Made by a program: the position numbers and the translations under genes. A stretch of 64,000 bases of DNA from Onthophagus taurus (taxonomy: Eukaryota > Arthropoda > Insecta > Coleoptera > Scarabaeidae), in the NCBI RefSeq assembly GCF_036711975.1, contig NC_091967.1, positions 8,804,001 through 8,868,000 of the forward strand, read 5' to 3'. Position 1 is the first letter of the stretch; each line of letters opens with the position of its first letter. Positions 35,738 through 48,239 of the stretch are shown here, piece by piece. The notes below the pieces were generated by a model. That model was given only the letters and a program-made list of their open reading frames with translations. It had not been told where the DNA came from and searched no databases.

Positions 35738-37779
35738 CTGAAAATATTACGGTCATTTGTATATGCAAATTTTACCAGGTATATAAATTTGCGGATATAT
35801 TTGGCAATAAGTAAGATTCAATGTAATGTACTAATAAAATATGTACGTATCTATCTTAAGTGGTACCAATACTTTGTTCGAAATATGCAAAGATGCGGTG
35901 GAGAAACATCTTTTGCATAACTATGCGATTAGCTTGAAAAACGGCAACATATAAGTCCTTTTTATTTCTCCATTAGAGCCGAGTGTTGGGTATGAGATCC
36001 AACTTTCAAGGAAATGATGATGGTCAGCGGTAGTCGAACGTTGTCTTTAATGGTCTTACTTTATACTTATTAGATTTCAATATTCATGTTGGTAACGACG
36101 GAGAATACATTGCGTAGATACTAAAATACGAGATATAAATTCTAGAAAAAATTTTAAAGCGACTTTCACTATCAACGCAGTAAATTATTTCTTACGCACA
36201 CCTTATTACAACTTTCTTATGCTAACTCTTCGTTTAAAGTAATTTTAGATCTAAAATAATTGCTTATATTGTTGTTGTTTCTTTACAAAACAGTTCCATT
36301 CATAGCGATCGGAAGGAATGGTTGTGTCATTTTGCGCGAATGCCTTTCGGGCGTAACTTTTCTTCTCATCTATCAATCGCGGGACAGGTGAGAACACGCG
36401 CAATCGCAGCGTGTGGCCGGATTCGACTTTCCCTTGTTCCAATTAACATACAATAAGCCGGGAGGTGCTGCCCTCCTGCGGTGTTACTTCGCGTCCAAAC
36501 TGAAGAGCGTCCGCGGTGCGATGACGTGTGCGATTTGAGCGAAAAAAAAGGGGAGTTACGTTGGATGGGTTTCGATGGGGAGAGAACGCGAACCTGATTT
36601 GTCACGGTTTGTAAGTGATTGAGTATAATGGAACGATTACGTCCGGCTATTGAAGATAGCGTTCATATAAATTCACCCTTTTTTTGTGAGGTTAAATGGT
36701 GAGTGAGTATACACAATCCTAATGGTTTTATAATGGTAAATTATATGTTGTCAATTGGATTGGTTATTGTGGTAAATGTTCTTACGGAATATTTAGTTTA
36801 GTACTAAATCAAAGAATTTTTTTAGTTTTTACTATAGGTATTGCAAACCAAAAAGCGTGACATGTCCATACAGAATATCAATTACAAGTTTCCCACATAC
36901 CACATACGGTAAACCGCGAAAACTTAATGGTGTGTTAAAGTGTCATAACCGCAAAAATTGCAAGTTTCAATTTCGACAGAAGTGTGGCTGCTATGAAAGA
37001 GTGTTTAAATCCGATGATAATATTACGACATGAACCGAGACAAATGTATGTAATAAGAAAGCGTGGTCGATCGTATAATTCTAGGTATCCCATAACACGT
37101 GTTCAATAGCGGAGTGTGTGCAGTTGTAATCTTGCAATCTGGACTGAGTCAGATGAAATAAATAATAAAGGTGATTGTGAGGCGATTCTTGGTGAGTGCG
37201 TCTGCGAAATTCCGGTTGACCGGGTTTTGCTGGGACAGAACGGAGTTAATAATATCTATGTGTGACATCGGCCGAGCAATGGTTCACGTGATAGGAAAAT
37301 GAAAATGGAACTAATTCCGATTATTTATTGGCCATTAGAGTCTGCCGATATTTACTGCCTGGTGGTCCCTCGCGCCGAGTTCACATCAACGTTGCTTCGG
37401 GCGAAACCATGACATCTACTCAAGAGCGCGTCTCTCCCAGTTTCTTTCTACGATCCGTTTTCTTTCGCCTCCGGGCAACGTCTCTCGTTCTTAAGTAGAT
37501 TAACATAAACGTCAAACGGCTTTAGCTCCGTACAGTATTTTGAAATAATTACTTCCTCCGATTGGTTTATGCCGGCGATTTCTTATGTTAGCATCTTGAG
37601 AACAAAATCTAGTACTTGGTTATGATAAATGGTCAAAATTTAAATCATATAACTTGTTAATTGAAAAGTTTCTTATTAATTATTTTATGTTAAATAACAT
37701 TTCAGCTTATATTATAACAGATGATTTATAACATTTTTTTTAATACAATTTCAAAATTCATAACTGATTTTGGAAAGGA
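35738..37779. other. Upstream region of dar1 with GC-richer islands
   Basis: No convincing exon was found. Two blocks stand out as GC- and CpG-richer: about 36290-36610, which includes a strong plus-strand donor-like CAGGTGAGAA near 36386, and about 37330-37520. They could be promoter, enhancer or non-coding exon. Frames in them (36251-36605, minus) have no family resemblance. Confidence 0.4.
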
Positions 37780-38300
37780 CAAAATTATTCCTATCGAATA
37801 CTGTATTGATATAGGAAACCACATACTGTTTGTAGAGAACTAGATATTGTTAATGAAAGACAAAATACTGCCAATGAAAGAGTAGATATTACTGTAAAAG
37901 GCTAAATACTGCTAATAGGAGATTACATCCTGTTCGAAAAAGTAAGATATTTTTAATAGAAACTAATACTGTAAATAGAAAAATATATGGTGCTTGAAGA
38001 AGACTAAATACTGTTAATGGAAAACAAAATACTTTGAAGACATGACTAAATACTTCTAATTGAACATTAGATACTGGGCTAGATACGACTGATAAAAGAG
38101 TAGATACGGCTTATACACAAATTTATACTGTTTACAGTACTAGATACTGCCAGTGAAAGATTTGATACTGCTAATAAAAGACTATATACTTGCAGAAGAT
38201 TAGATACTACTGGAAAGAGACTAGATCGTTCTGACAAAAGCTAGATATAGCTGATAAGAAACTAGATACTGCTAAAGAAGATTAGATACGCATCAAAATG
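37780..38300. repeat. 21-24 bp minisatellite, array 1
   Basis: Many diverged copies of a unit like AGACTAGATACTGCTAATGA. The same unit recurs at 38925-39090 and 40850-41055 and, in the opposite orientation, at 62.6-62.9 and 63.3-63.5 kb. Confidence 0.8.
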
Positions 38301-38469
38301 TACAATATTCTCGTCAAATAAAAGCTGTAATAATAATGATAATAAAGAAAACAGGTATTAGTTTATCTCCATAGCTGTAAAATATTTATCTATAGAGTAG
38401 AAATCCCTATTTAAGAGCATATTCTTGACCTGTCTCTTAAAACTCTTCATTGTATAACTTTATAGATAT

Positions 38470-38780
38470 ATAGTTAAAATTTTTTTGTCAGGTTGTCTGG
38501 TCCCTGTTTTGTGTATATAGTCTAGACGCGTAAGTATATATGAAGATCGGTATTTTTAGAGTTTTAAAATGACCTCTACAACTCTGATGTTGTTTTAGAC
38601 CTACTAGCGTTCTTATCGCTTTCTTTTGTTGTTTGAAAACTTTTTTTAGGTCACTGGAAGCACCCCATATTGCTATGTAATACACCGCCATGCTGTGGAA
38701 GTATGCGAAATACACATTTCGTGATTCAGCCGATGGTAAGTTTTTTATCATTACTTTTAAACAATACATTCAAGTTGCTA
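38470..38780 (-). mobile_element. Non-LTR retrotransposon RT remnant
   Basis: The minus frame 38488-38769 contains VYFAYFHSMAVYYIAIWGAS and FKQQKKAIRTLVGLK, the typical region just after the RT catalytic core of Jockey/CR1-type elements. Nothing else of the element is visible. It interrupts the minisatellite, whose units resume at 38925. Confidence 0.8.
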
Positions 38781-38924
38781 ATTTCTTTTTAAGCTGCTAT
38801 ATTTATCCGACCAACTCAAAGTTTCTGTAAACACCACGCTAAGGAATTTAGTCGTTTGATTTGTAACACGATCATTGGTTTTCGTATAAAATGTGAGGAA
38901 CTTGGTTTTAGTTTTATGATACTA

Positions 38925-39090
38925 CTAATAGAAGACTACATACTGATTGCAGAAGACTAGAGCCTGCTGAAAAAATATTAAATACTGTTGGCAAAATACA
39001 AGATACCGCTTGCAAAAGATAGGACACTGCTGGCAGATTAGTTTTTTCTTACAGTAGATTTTTACTGCTGACGTTAGATGCTAATTTTGA
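38925..39090. repeat. Minisatellite tail, duplicated near 40.9 kb
   Basis: This segment (AATAGAAGACTACATACTG through GCTGACGTTAGATGCTAATT) closely matches about 40900-41055, including the non-repetitive end GATTTTTACTGCTGACG. The two are therefore copies of one larger unit. Confidence 0.7.
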
Positions 39091-40690
39091 GTTTTCAACC
39101 CAACCTAACCACAAGATACCTTATTTATTGATAATCTAAACTCTCTACTTATCAAAGTATACGGAACTGTTACTGATGAATATTTGTCTTGTAGAATTGT
39201 CGTACACTATCTAAAGTCACTCACATTCTAATTACACCCAACTGCGTGTTGCAATTTTATCATCCTTAAGCCGCCTTTTATAAAGCATCTTAATCACCGT
39301 GCACATTCGCATCGGGAAAGTACCGTAGTACGTGGCGGCATCGTCGGTACTTTATTAAATTATTTACATGCTTTTGCCCCCTTAAGAGAGAACAGGTTGC
39401 CGCCTGCTAGGGAGCCGCAGCACGTCGGTGACGTTCAAATACATATAATTATCGGCTGCAATTAGACGATTTCCAACCTTGTTAGAGCAAACGACGTTGT
39501 GATTTAAATGTGTCGCGGTCTTCAAGAAGGTAATGAAACGCTAATAACCGCGGTAACTTCCTTTAGTCCGTGATTTATCTTTATATGTGCAAGCGGAATT
39601 TTTTGAAATGATTAAAGATCTTTATAGAAATCATTCATAACCCTCAAAATAATTGATTGACAAGTGATGGGGCAAATGTGAGTCGGTTCGCATATCAAAA
39701 AACATGAATTTTAAACGATCGCCATGGAATCCAACATCGTGCCCTGAATTAAACATGTCGCGATGCGAACGCGGACTTACTAAGTTCATACGCGGACTCT
39801 GTTGAAGTTGAAGTGCGTCGATATGGACGAGGTTGGAGTCACTGAACGATTGCCGATTTATTATTCCAGGAGAGAGCTCGGTTTATCTTCGCCCGTTTGT
39901 TTTTTTCTCTTCTCTTCTTTTCTTTCTTTCTTTTCATTGCGCGGCATTCCGCCACGCATCAAATCTGTATTCAGTAATAATCGCAAATAGGTACATATAT
40001 ACAACCGATACGATGAACAATACAAAACCACATGGTTTACTTTGGAATAATAAATACATAAATATAAAATCACGAAATACAATACATCATTCAACATCTT
40101 CCAATTAATTAAAACTTTCACTTGTACCCGAAAAGAAAATTAGAAACGACTCGTGCGGATAACCCAACAACGACGATGACTCGAATGCGGGGCCGTCATC
40201 CCGTTTTGAGACATTTTAATTAACGAACCTGAAAGCGTATTCGCCGCCGTCGTCGGTCGTGAGCCATATTCACATGTCCCGGCGTTCATTAAATGAACGA
40301 CGCCGTAATGAGGGGAGAAAAAGGATCTTCGTGAAGAAACGTTCTCTTCCCGTTCTTCGTTTCGTTCCTTTCGGTCCAATTCTCTCGATCCGCCTCCGAC
40401 TATTTACAACCAACTTTGAGAGTCGTGCTCGAGCGGTCGCCGCGCCGTGGCCATGAATGGCTCTCAATGAATGAAACGTGTTTACTTCGAGATGAGATAA
40501 CTGGAGATGAACAGGAAATAAACCGAGTGGAATCCCGCCGAACGAGTTCAGATATATTAATTTACTCACGCGTGTATTCTTATAACGAATCTTATTTTAT
40601 CATCAAAGATATTATTTTGATATAAAATTGTTTTGAAAATATGAATAGAATTAATATTTTGGTGAGGATTCAAGTTATAATATTAATTAC
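39091..40690. other. Non-coding, GC-richer blocks
   Basis: Blocks at about 39270-39560 and 40140-40570 are GC- and CpG-richer and look single-copy. The second has a 17 bp palindrome CGTTCATTAAATGAACG at 40283-40299. Frames overlapping these blocks lie on both strands and none resembles a protein. Regulatory sequence is the likeliest reading. Confidence 0.35.
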
Positions 40691-40691
40691 A

Positions 40692-40850
40692 GTCAAATCT
40701 TGATATAATGGACTAATACGGAATGTGAAACTAACAGTAGAGTTAGAACTAGAAACATTCGGGTTTAGTCGTGCGTCTCTTAAGATGGCTAAATCCGAAC
40801 GTCTCTAGTTCTAGGTCTAGTGTTAGTTCTAGTTTTACTTCAATTAAAAA
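40692..40850. repeat. Tigger-like MITE copy with a recognisable end
   Basis: CAGTCAAATCTTGATATAA at 40692 fits the terminal repeat of Tigger/pogo elements. It is followed by the palindromic body with TAGAACTAGAAACATTCGGG and its inverse CTAAATCCGAACGTCTCTAG. This copy links the palindromic family to Tigger ends. Confidence 0.65.
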
Positions 40851-41055
40851 TGTACTGCTGGAAAAAGACTAAATGCTGTCAATGATAGATTAGATACTAT
40901 TAATAGAAGGCTACATACTGCTTGCAAAAGATTAGAGCCTGCAGAATAAATATTAGATACTGTTGGCAAAATACTAGATACTGCTGGCAGAAGATTAATT
41001 TCTTTTTGTAGTAGATTTTTACTGCTGACGTTAGATGCTAATTTTGAGTTTTGGA
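40850..41055. repeat. 21-24 bp minisatellite, array 2
   Basis: Units like AGATTAGATACTATTAATAG lead into the same flank as 38925-39090. It directly adjoins the Tigger-like copy. Confidence 0.7.
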
Positions 41056-42739
41056 ATTACAGAAAATCTGGAGAAATATAATCAACTAAATAAAACATTT
41101 TCACTAACTTAACCCTATATCATTACACCTAGAGTAGAGACTTATTCAGTAGCAATGAAATTTTATTAGATTTCTTAGAATCTGTATTTGGAAATTAGTT
41201 GAGTGTAAATCATTTGGTCGAGGAATCTGCGAGAGAAAGAAAATTTGTTCCCACATGCGCAATTCTTGAAATACCTACGTACGCGAACCAATGCGTGGAA
41301 ATTATGCAAGTGAAACTTGCTCATTGCGTATTTGTCCGAACGCTCTCGCGCACTTTAGCATTATGTGTTATCTACAACTCAAAGTCGGTAAAGGATTGAG
41401 ACTTGATAATGTATTCATGCGACGACGAATACGTAACTACACTTTCAAATTGAATATGCACACAATGGTACATATTTATTTAGCGTGTACTCATAATGAT
41501 ACATTAAAGTTATATTATAAATTTTACAAAAAACATAACATCGAAAATATCGACTGATGTCATCTGTTGGTTGTTAGAATAAATTACTTGGTATAATGCG
41601 GCTATAAAACGCCGTTTCATGGTGTTTATGTTTTGATAATAATCGAAAAACAAGTCCTCTTTATAAGGCCAGATGTTTAGATTGAATTCTATCGAAACAA
41701 CCATGCATTACCATGTTTAGAATATATACTACCTTTATTTTTATGGTTCAATAAAACTGTTTGAGTGAATATAAAAAAAGAAATTCACACATAAAATGTT
41801 ATTTATTATTGAAATTGAAGATTTAACCTTTATAGGAAACTATGTTAAGAAACATATTTTTTTGAAATTACTAATTTGATGGCGATAACATTTAATTATC
41901 TAAATAATGGCAAGAAAAAAATTGCGTCTATTACTTCGAGGTCAATTACAGAGGAGACTATCTTCTCACACAGTACGCATTAATTGAGATTACCATATCC
42001 TCGCTATAACTAGACACGTAGAAAAGCAATTTATGATCGGCGATCGTGTATACCGCTACGATCTCTAGATAAACCATCGATGTGCAATATCACGTAACTG
42101 CCGCAGTCCAAGTTAACACGGTACGTGTTCGAGCAGGAGTAATTGTATATTATTGACAGTTTCCGCTAAAAATAACAGTACCTCTGACATATACGCTGTA
42201 TCATATAAGCTGTATCAATGCGTTTTTCGGTCAATTCTATTTACTAGTTGTTTCGTTGTTTGACCTGATTTCTTACACTCAACTCGACTTCCATGATTAA
42301 CTTTTATATAATCTTGTCATAGGGTGAAACGAACCGGTAATGTAATTGCTCTATAAAAACCGAGCAGTTAGATATATACCCGAAGATATCCATGTACGCG
42401 AAGGTTGCTTTTAAGTAATGAAATTTTGTTCGCAGACGTTTACGATCGGAGACGAAGAAATAACGAAAAAAAAACCAGTTACACGATCCCGTGTTATAAG
42501 TCGGCTATTACAGAAAAACTATACCCACCAATAAAAATCGTTTCAAAAAACGATATAAGAAACGCACAGAGAAGAGACCTATAACACACTGTTACCTTGT
42601 AATTGCTTTCTTGGTATTAAGTTAAAGTTTCTTTCTGCATCATTGCAGTGAAGATGTATAGTTGTAGGAGTAATTAATGGTTTAAAATAGTTTTCGGTTT
42701 TTCCAGTTATACATATCAACAGTAATTTTTAAATATTCA
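41056..42739. other. Non-coding, nothing recognised
   Basis: Single-copy looking DNA of mixed composition. A CTATAAAAAC stretch at 42351 is not backed by an initiator at the right distance. Confidence 0.35.
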
Positions 42740-43560
42740 TAATCTTCATGAAAAAACCTTTAAAATGAATCCAAACACGACCTATCTAGTTATTAAACTT
42801 TTCCAGATATTTTGATTTGTATATTTTTATAAAATCCAAGATGGCCGAAAATAAATGATTCGTAGTTATTGAGATAGACAATTGAAAAACATGCAAAACG
42901 AGTCCAAACTCGACATATCTAAGTATTATAACACTAAAGATATTTTTATTTTTATAAAATCAAGATGGCCGAAAACAAAACACTAAAAAAATGTGTCACT
43001 TATACTTTTAATAATAAATTTTGTTATACATATAGAGTGTGATACATCAAATAAGGTTATAATTTTGTGATCTTTACGAAAATCTTATTCGTTTTGTGTC
43101 TTATTCATAAATTTCTAAATGGTGGCCACTTTCCGTTATAAATACAACATTAATTTTCAAATATTCTTAATCTTCATAAAAAATCCTTTAAAATGAATCC
43201 AAATACGACATATCTAGCTATTAAACTTTTTCAGATATTTTGATTTATATATTTTTATAAAATCCAAGATGGCCGAAAATAAATGATTCGTAGTTATTGA
43301 GATAGACAATCGAAAAACATGCAAAACGAGTCCAAACTCGACATATCTAGGTATTATAACATCAAAGATATCATTATTTTTATAAAATCAAGATGGCCGA
43401 AAACAAAACACTAATAAATTGTGCCATCTATGCTTTTAAAGCTGTACTTTATGATAGATATAGGGTGTGATACATCAAATTAGGTTAAAATTTTCTTATC
43501 TTTACGAAGATCTTATTCTTTTTGACGTTTAAGAAAAATTTAAATAATGTCGTTTATAAA
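42722..43560. repeat. 428 bp tandem duplication
   Basis: Two copies of about 428 bp start near 42722 and 43150 and share long near-identical stretches such as GATTCGTAGTTATTGAGATA. Each copy contains two sub-units about 125 bp apart, each with AAGATGGCCGAAAA. This gives four such sites, at 42838, 42962, 43266 and 43390. Confidence 0.85.
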
Positions 43561-46260
43561 CAATGTCGTTTTTTTAATAAATTTACATAAAACAAAGTTT
43601 TTGGGGCTTGCTGTGGGGTCTTAAAAAAAGGAATGTCAACGTTTCTCAAGATTACAACCTTGTCTCTTGTTTTTGTTGTATATGTTACATACATGTATTA
43701 CAATTTGTATTGTGAATTTTATCGTACAATCAAATTCATACTATTATTTGCACGAATAATAGCCTCAGGGTTTCAACTGACAGATGTAGGTTACGAATGA
43801 TATGTCAATTTGCAACTAATCGATTTTTGGGTGGCGCTTAAACGCCAACTTAATTGTTAAAAATCTATCTAAATACTTTTATTGAAAAAAAAGGAATCTA
43901 ATTAAAAATAACCAATTAAAATTGATTTATTAATAATTACGTATTACAAAGAAAAAGTAATGAAAAGAGCACACATATTAGCTTTTATGCTCAAGAAAGC
44001 TGCACAATAAAACGTTTAATTACCGTATTTAGTGCTATACACTCGATTTGTTACAGCACTATTATGGATTTTATTGCAACCGTTTCTCAATTATATGTCA
44101 TATAACTCATATATATATATTATCTACTGATTATTGAAAGGTCATCATAAGTTTATTGCTTTCCAATTATCAGCCATCATTACATTTATAAAAATAATAC
44201 CTAAAATGGTTAAAATAAAAAGATTTATTAGTGAAAGTTTAAAAAGTAGATAATAAAGTTTCACTTAAGAATAAGAAACGTTGGCTGACAATTAATTCAT
44301 TTGGTGTTTCTTGTCCAGCGTACATTACGGTTTAGGCAAAATCGTTCAAATCGAAACAGTACATCTCCTGAAAGAGAAACCTGACATTTACAGAACTTTA
44401 TTAAGGCACGTTTCACACTAAATTTTATTCCACGCCGAGTGAAAGCTCTTTCGGTTAAACACTTCCGTAAGGATCATTTTCATTCTTTTCGTACCTATAC
44501 TCGATTTACATATATAATTTAATAAAGCGAATGCGTTGCATTAACCGGAAGAATGTCACAGAACCGTGCAGATAATGTAGTTCATTTATGGTGTGATATA
44601 AATCATCATGAAATGTGTTACTGTTATCTGATAGGTCTTGACATCAGCGGTGCCGTTTCTATTGCTATACGAGTTTAACATAGATCAAAGTAAACCCACA
44701 CGGTTTCTTTCATTTCTTTATTATAAAGGTTTTAAATTTTATGGTGTTTCTTAATTTTTTTAATTAATTTTATTACTTAATTCGCGTTAAAAGCTCTTTG
44801 CTTGATATATGCATATGTGGAGTAGATCCTTGATTTAATATGTAATTTAATTTAAATACATTTTATGTATGTATATAACGATTTTCTTTGCGTTTACGCA
44901 TTACGCTCACGCATTGATAATTACCCCATAACCGTTGGTAATAAAGATACTATGGTATTACGTTAAATACCGTGCGATCTTTCGATGCCAAGAGACGCTG
45001 ACTAATGACTTTTAATGGTTCAGGAAATAATTATAGTGTAACTAAAAAAAGAAATTGTTTGTCCTTCGGTTATATCGACGACAACCGACGTAGTGACCAC
45101 ACAGAAAGAACAGTTAGCCTTCTTATTAATTAAAACACAATCTTTATGACAATTTATTTTATTACAAAACCCATCATACTCGTTTTAAGTGATACAATTA
45201 GAAATAGATTTTTTTAATCAAATAGATAATTATAAAGAACAATCAACAATAACATTTAATTGCAAACCCCATATTGTCCCGTAAATTAATTCAAACCTTT
45301 CGATAAATTATTGAGGCGCAATTAGAAACCGCAATGAAATAATTACGGTCAATACGTTATCTTAGTCTTCTTCCTTTTCCTTACTATTTCATTATGCGGG
45401 TATTATTACTATTGACAGTGTACTTAATCGACGTAATTGTAAGATGAATGCCGTCGCCGTCACGACGCAATCTCGATATCTTCGAATTCTTTCTTAATGG
45501 AACTTGTAATTGACGCATTATACCTGACTATACACTTCAATCGACACTTTATTGCATCGCTATTAATTGATTTTTACCGGCTTAACCACATTGTTAACGA
45601 TATAATAACCAATTTCTATTATTATTTTATTATTACTGATGAGTTTTTATATAACACGGTTTTAATTTGTAACAAATACTAATTGTAAGTTAGCAGTAAT
45701 AAGTTAAAACTGAAAACGTGCAATTATCCCCATGCAATAACTCATTAATAAAACGGTGAAATCGCGCAAGAGATGACAGGAATGTCAGGAATCGGAAGGG
45801 TTTGGAGATATCGGATATCGTAAAAACGAATCTGGTTATATTATTAATTCAATAGGAACGCGGTTGGAGCGTGGCCGCGGATTAACGCAATAGAGCCGAT
45901 TGAAAAATAGACGCCATTTATCATACTTGTAATAGGTAATCGGTGAAAAACGCGAGAGACCACCGGTATCGTGGCGCAACGCAGCTCTCGGCCGGCTTTG
46001 CAAGGACGCAAAGAAGGATTTAAGACAAAATTTACACGGTTCAATACCATTTTCGCAATCGAATCCAAACGTTAATTCCGTTCCTACTAGATCATCATTA
46101 ACTATATTCAACAATTTTTTAAAATAATTTAATCCCAGGCGCCGTATTTCTTCATATTTTCATTTTATTAACATTAAATTAATAAGTAATATTAATATTT
46201 TCTCAAATCGTTGAATTAAATTCAATCCATCCTTATTTCCTTGCCTATGTGATTTTTGCT
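43561..46260. other. Non-coding, nothing recognised
   Basis: Mostly AT-rich. Somewhat GC-richer stretches lie at about 44280-44660 and 45760-46110; the latter has overlapping minus-strand frames without any family resemblance. Confidence 0.35.
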
Positions 46261-46559
46261 TTATACCTAGTTCACATTATTCCAGTCCAGTGATCGAAAT
46301 CAGTGAGCAATCCGGTCCAGTGATTGGATTGAACGGTCTACTCTTTCACTCCTTGGAATAGTATAGATTAGTGATGGAACGGATAGTTATTTTGCGAAAA
46401 GCCGGCCATTATGGTTATAATTTCTGGTGTATTTCTGAAGTGATACCCTACATTGCCACATTATTGCGATATTTGAATAAAAATGAAATTAATAAGAATG
46501 CTGATAAAATATGTCAACTTATTTGGATCCAAGATACAAAAAAAATAGAAAGAGAATAA

Positions 46560-47268
46560 AAAGAGAATACTTTAATTAATAATTGGCGATATTTCCACAA
46601 GGATCGATGAAAATTGCAACATCGAAAATTTTATCAAAACTTCAAATATTATTTTCTCAAAAACTAAAAGTTATTTTTCAAATCGTGTCGGTTCATTGGA
46701 AAGAGCATACTTTTATGAACATTTTGGGAAATTTTCATACTCATTTTCCAAGAAATGGATTTTATACGAATTTTTAAAACTTAAAGACGAAAATTGCAAA
46801 ATTCGAAAAAATTGTCGATTATTTCAAAAATTTATTTCTCAAGAACTAAAAGTGATTTTTCAAAACGGCTTTTTGCATTAAAAAGAGGATACTTTAATTA
46901 ATAATTGGTGATATTTCCACAAGGATCCTTCAAGAAATTAATTTTATAGCGAATTTTGAAAATTATCGATGAAAATTTCAACATCGAAAATTTTATCTAA
47001 ACTTCAAATATTGTTTTCTCAAAAACTAAAAGTTATTTTTCAAAACAGATTGGTGCATTGGAAAGAGCACACTTTTATTAACACTTTAGGAAATTTTCAT
47101 ACTCATATTCCAAGAACTGGATATTATACAAATTTTTAAAACTTAATCGGCGAAAATTGCAAAATTCGGAAAAATTGTCGATCATTTCAAAAATGTATTT
47201 CTCAAGAACTGAAAGTGATTTTTCAAAACGGCTTTTTGCATTAAAAAGAGGATACTTTAATTAATAAT
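46560..47268. repeat. Two-copy tandem repeat of about 345 bp
   Basis: Copies at about 46560-46900 and 46900-47268 share GATATTTCCACAAGGATC, CATCGAAAATTTTATC, TTCTCAAAAACTAAAAGTTA and the end GCATTAAAAAGAGGATACTT. Frames in it are chance. It lies inside the hAT-like element. Confidence 0.8.
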
Positions 47269-47523
47269 AGAAGGTGATAACAACGACAGTTCTGTTAGTG
47301 ATGAATGTGATGATGAATTACAAGCGAAGAGAAGGAAACTACACGAAACTGCAACAAGAGATTTTATATATCGTATTGGGATTGTTACAGTAAAGGCAAA
47401 CCTGATATAAATAAAGTTGTATTCAATGAAAAAAGTCCTATTGGGGTTGAACTTGATTATTATCTGCAGTGTCCAACACCTAAAAGAGATACTAATTCCT
47501 GTGAATGGTGGAGTACTAAGTAA
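47268..47523 (+). pseudogene. hAT transposase C-terminal fragment
   Basis: The plus strand reads SDECDDELQAKRRKLHETAT and, after a frame change, VVFNEKSPIGVELDYYLQCP and TNSCEWWST. The acidic YL...P...WW pattern is typical of the hAT dimerisation domain. It is short and frameshifted. Confidence 0.6.
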
Positions 47524-48239
47524 TAAGTTTTTAATATCACTAGTATAGATCAGCCAATAAAGTGCTAAATACGTTGAACACATATCGTTTTGAACTAAAA
47601 ACCAAAGTCTTCAAACGTATCGCTGCATTGAATATTACTTGAAATTAATGATAATAACTCCTCCAAATTTTCTGCCATCATTCTCATTGTATTCAGAGGG
47701 ATCTCCTTTTGTATTTCATTCGCTTATCCAATTCTTCACCCAAATCCGTTGTTCCTTTTTTAGTTCTTCTTTTTGTTATTATAGTGTTACCGATTCAACA
47801 GCTATTGAATGACTGGTACAATGTAAACGATGATCTAGTCCGGCACTGGACTGAATTGACTTGCTGGATTATTGGACTGGAATAATGTGAACGATATGAT
47901 CCAGCCCAGCATTGAACTGGATTGACTCGTTGGATTAGTGGACTGGAATTGTACTTCTTTTTTGCTTAAATATCAAGTTGAAAATGAAATTAAAGTAAGA
48001 AACTGTGAAAAGTGTTACTCAAACATGATTTTTGTATCTTTAGAAAGATGAAGTTTATTTGCCATCAAAAATTGCTGTAATGTTAAAAAGTAATCTTCTT
48101 ACATTTCACGATTTTGTAGGGCACCTTATCCTAAGAAAGAGTTGTTTTGTGTTGATGCAGTTTTAATGTTACTTGGTAAAAAATAATGAGGTTATAGATA
48201 TTTTTAGCTTCTTTCTTTGTTGTTTGTTAAGATGGAGTT

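Larger units (their letters stand above)
46268..47900. mobile_element. hAT-like element remnant
   Basis: The left end TAGTTCACATTATTCCAGTC (about 46268) and the right GACTGGAATAATGTGAACGA (about 47875-47895) are inverted copies, with further CCAGTCCAGT-type repeats inside both. Between them are a two-copy tandem repeat and a fragment that looks like the hAT C-terminal dimerisation region (47268-47523). Most of the transposase is missing. Confidence 0.65.

Noticed and set aside
37780-38300. Regularly spaced repeats as a possible CRISPR-like array
   Set aside because: Units are directly adjoining and diverged with no unique spacers; this is a eukaryotic minisatellite.
42351-42360. CTATAAAAAC as a promoter
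   Set aside because: No initiator at about 30 bases downstream and no transcript-like sequence after it.
45836-46114. Two overlapping minus-strand frames of 92 and 74 codons
   Set aside because: Both occupy the same GC-richer block in different frames and neither resembles a family; a regulatory or unique block is likelier.
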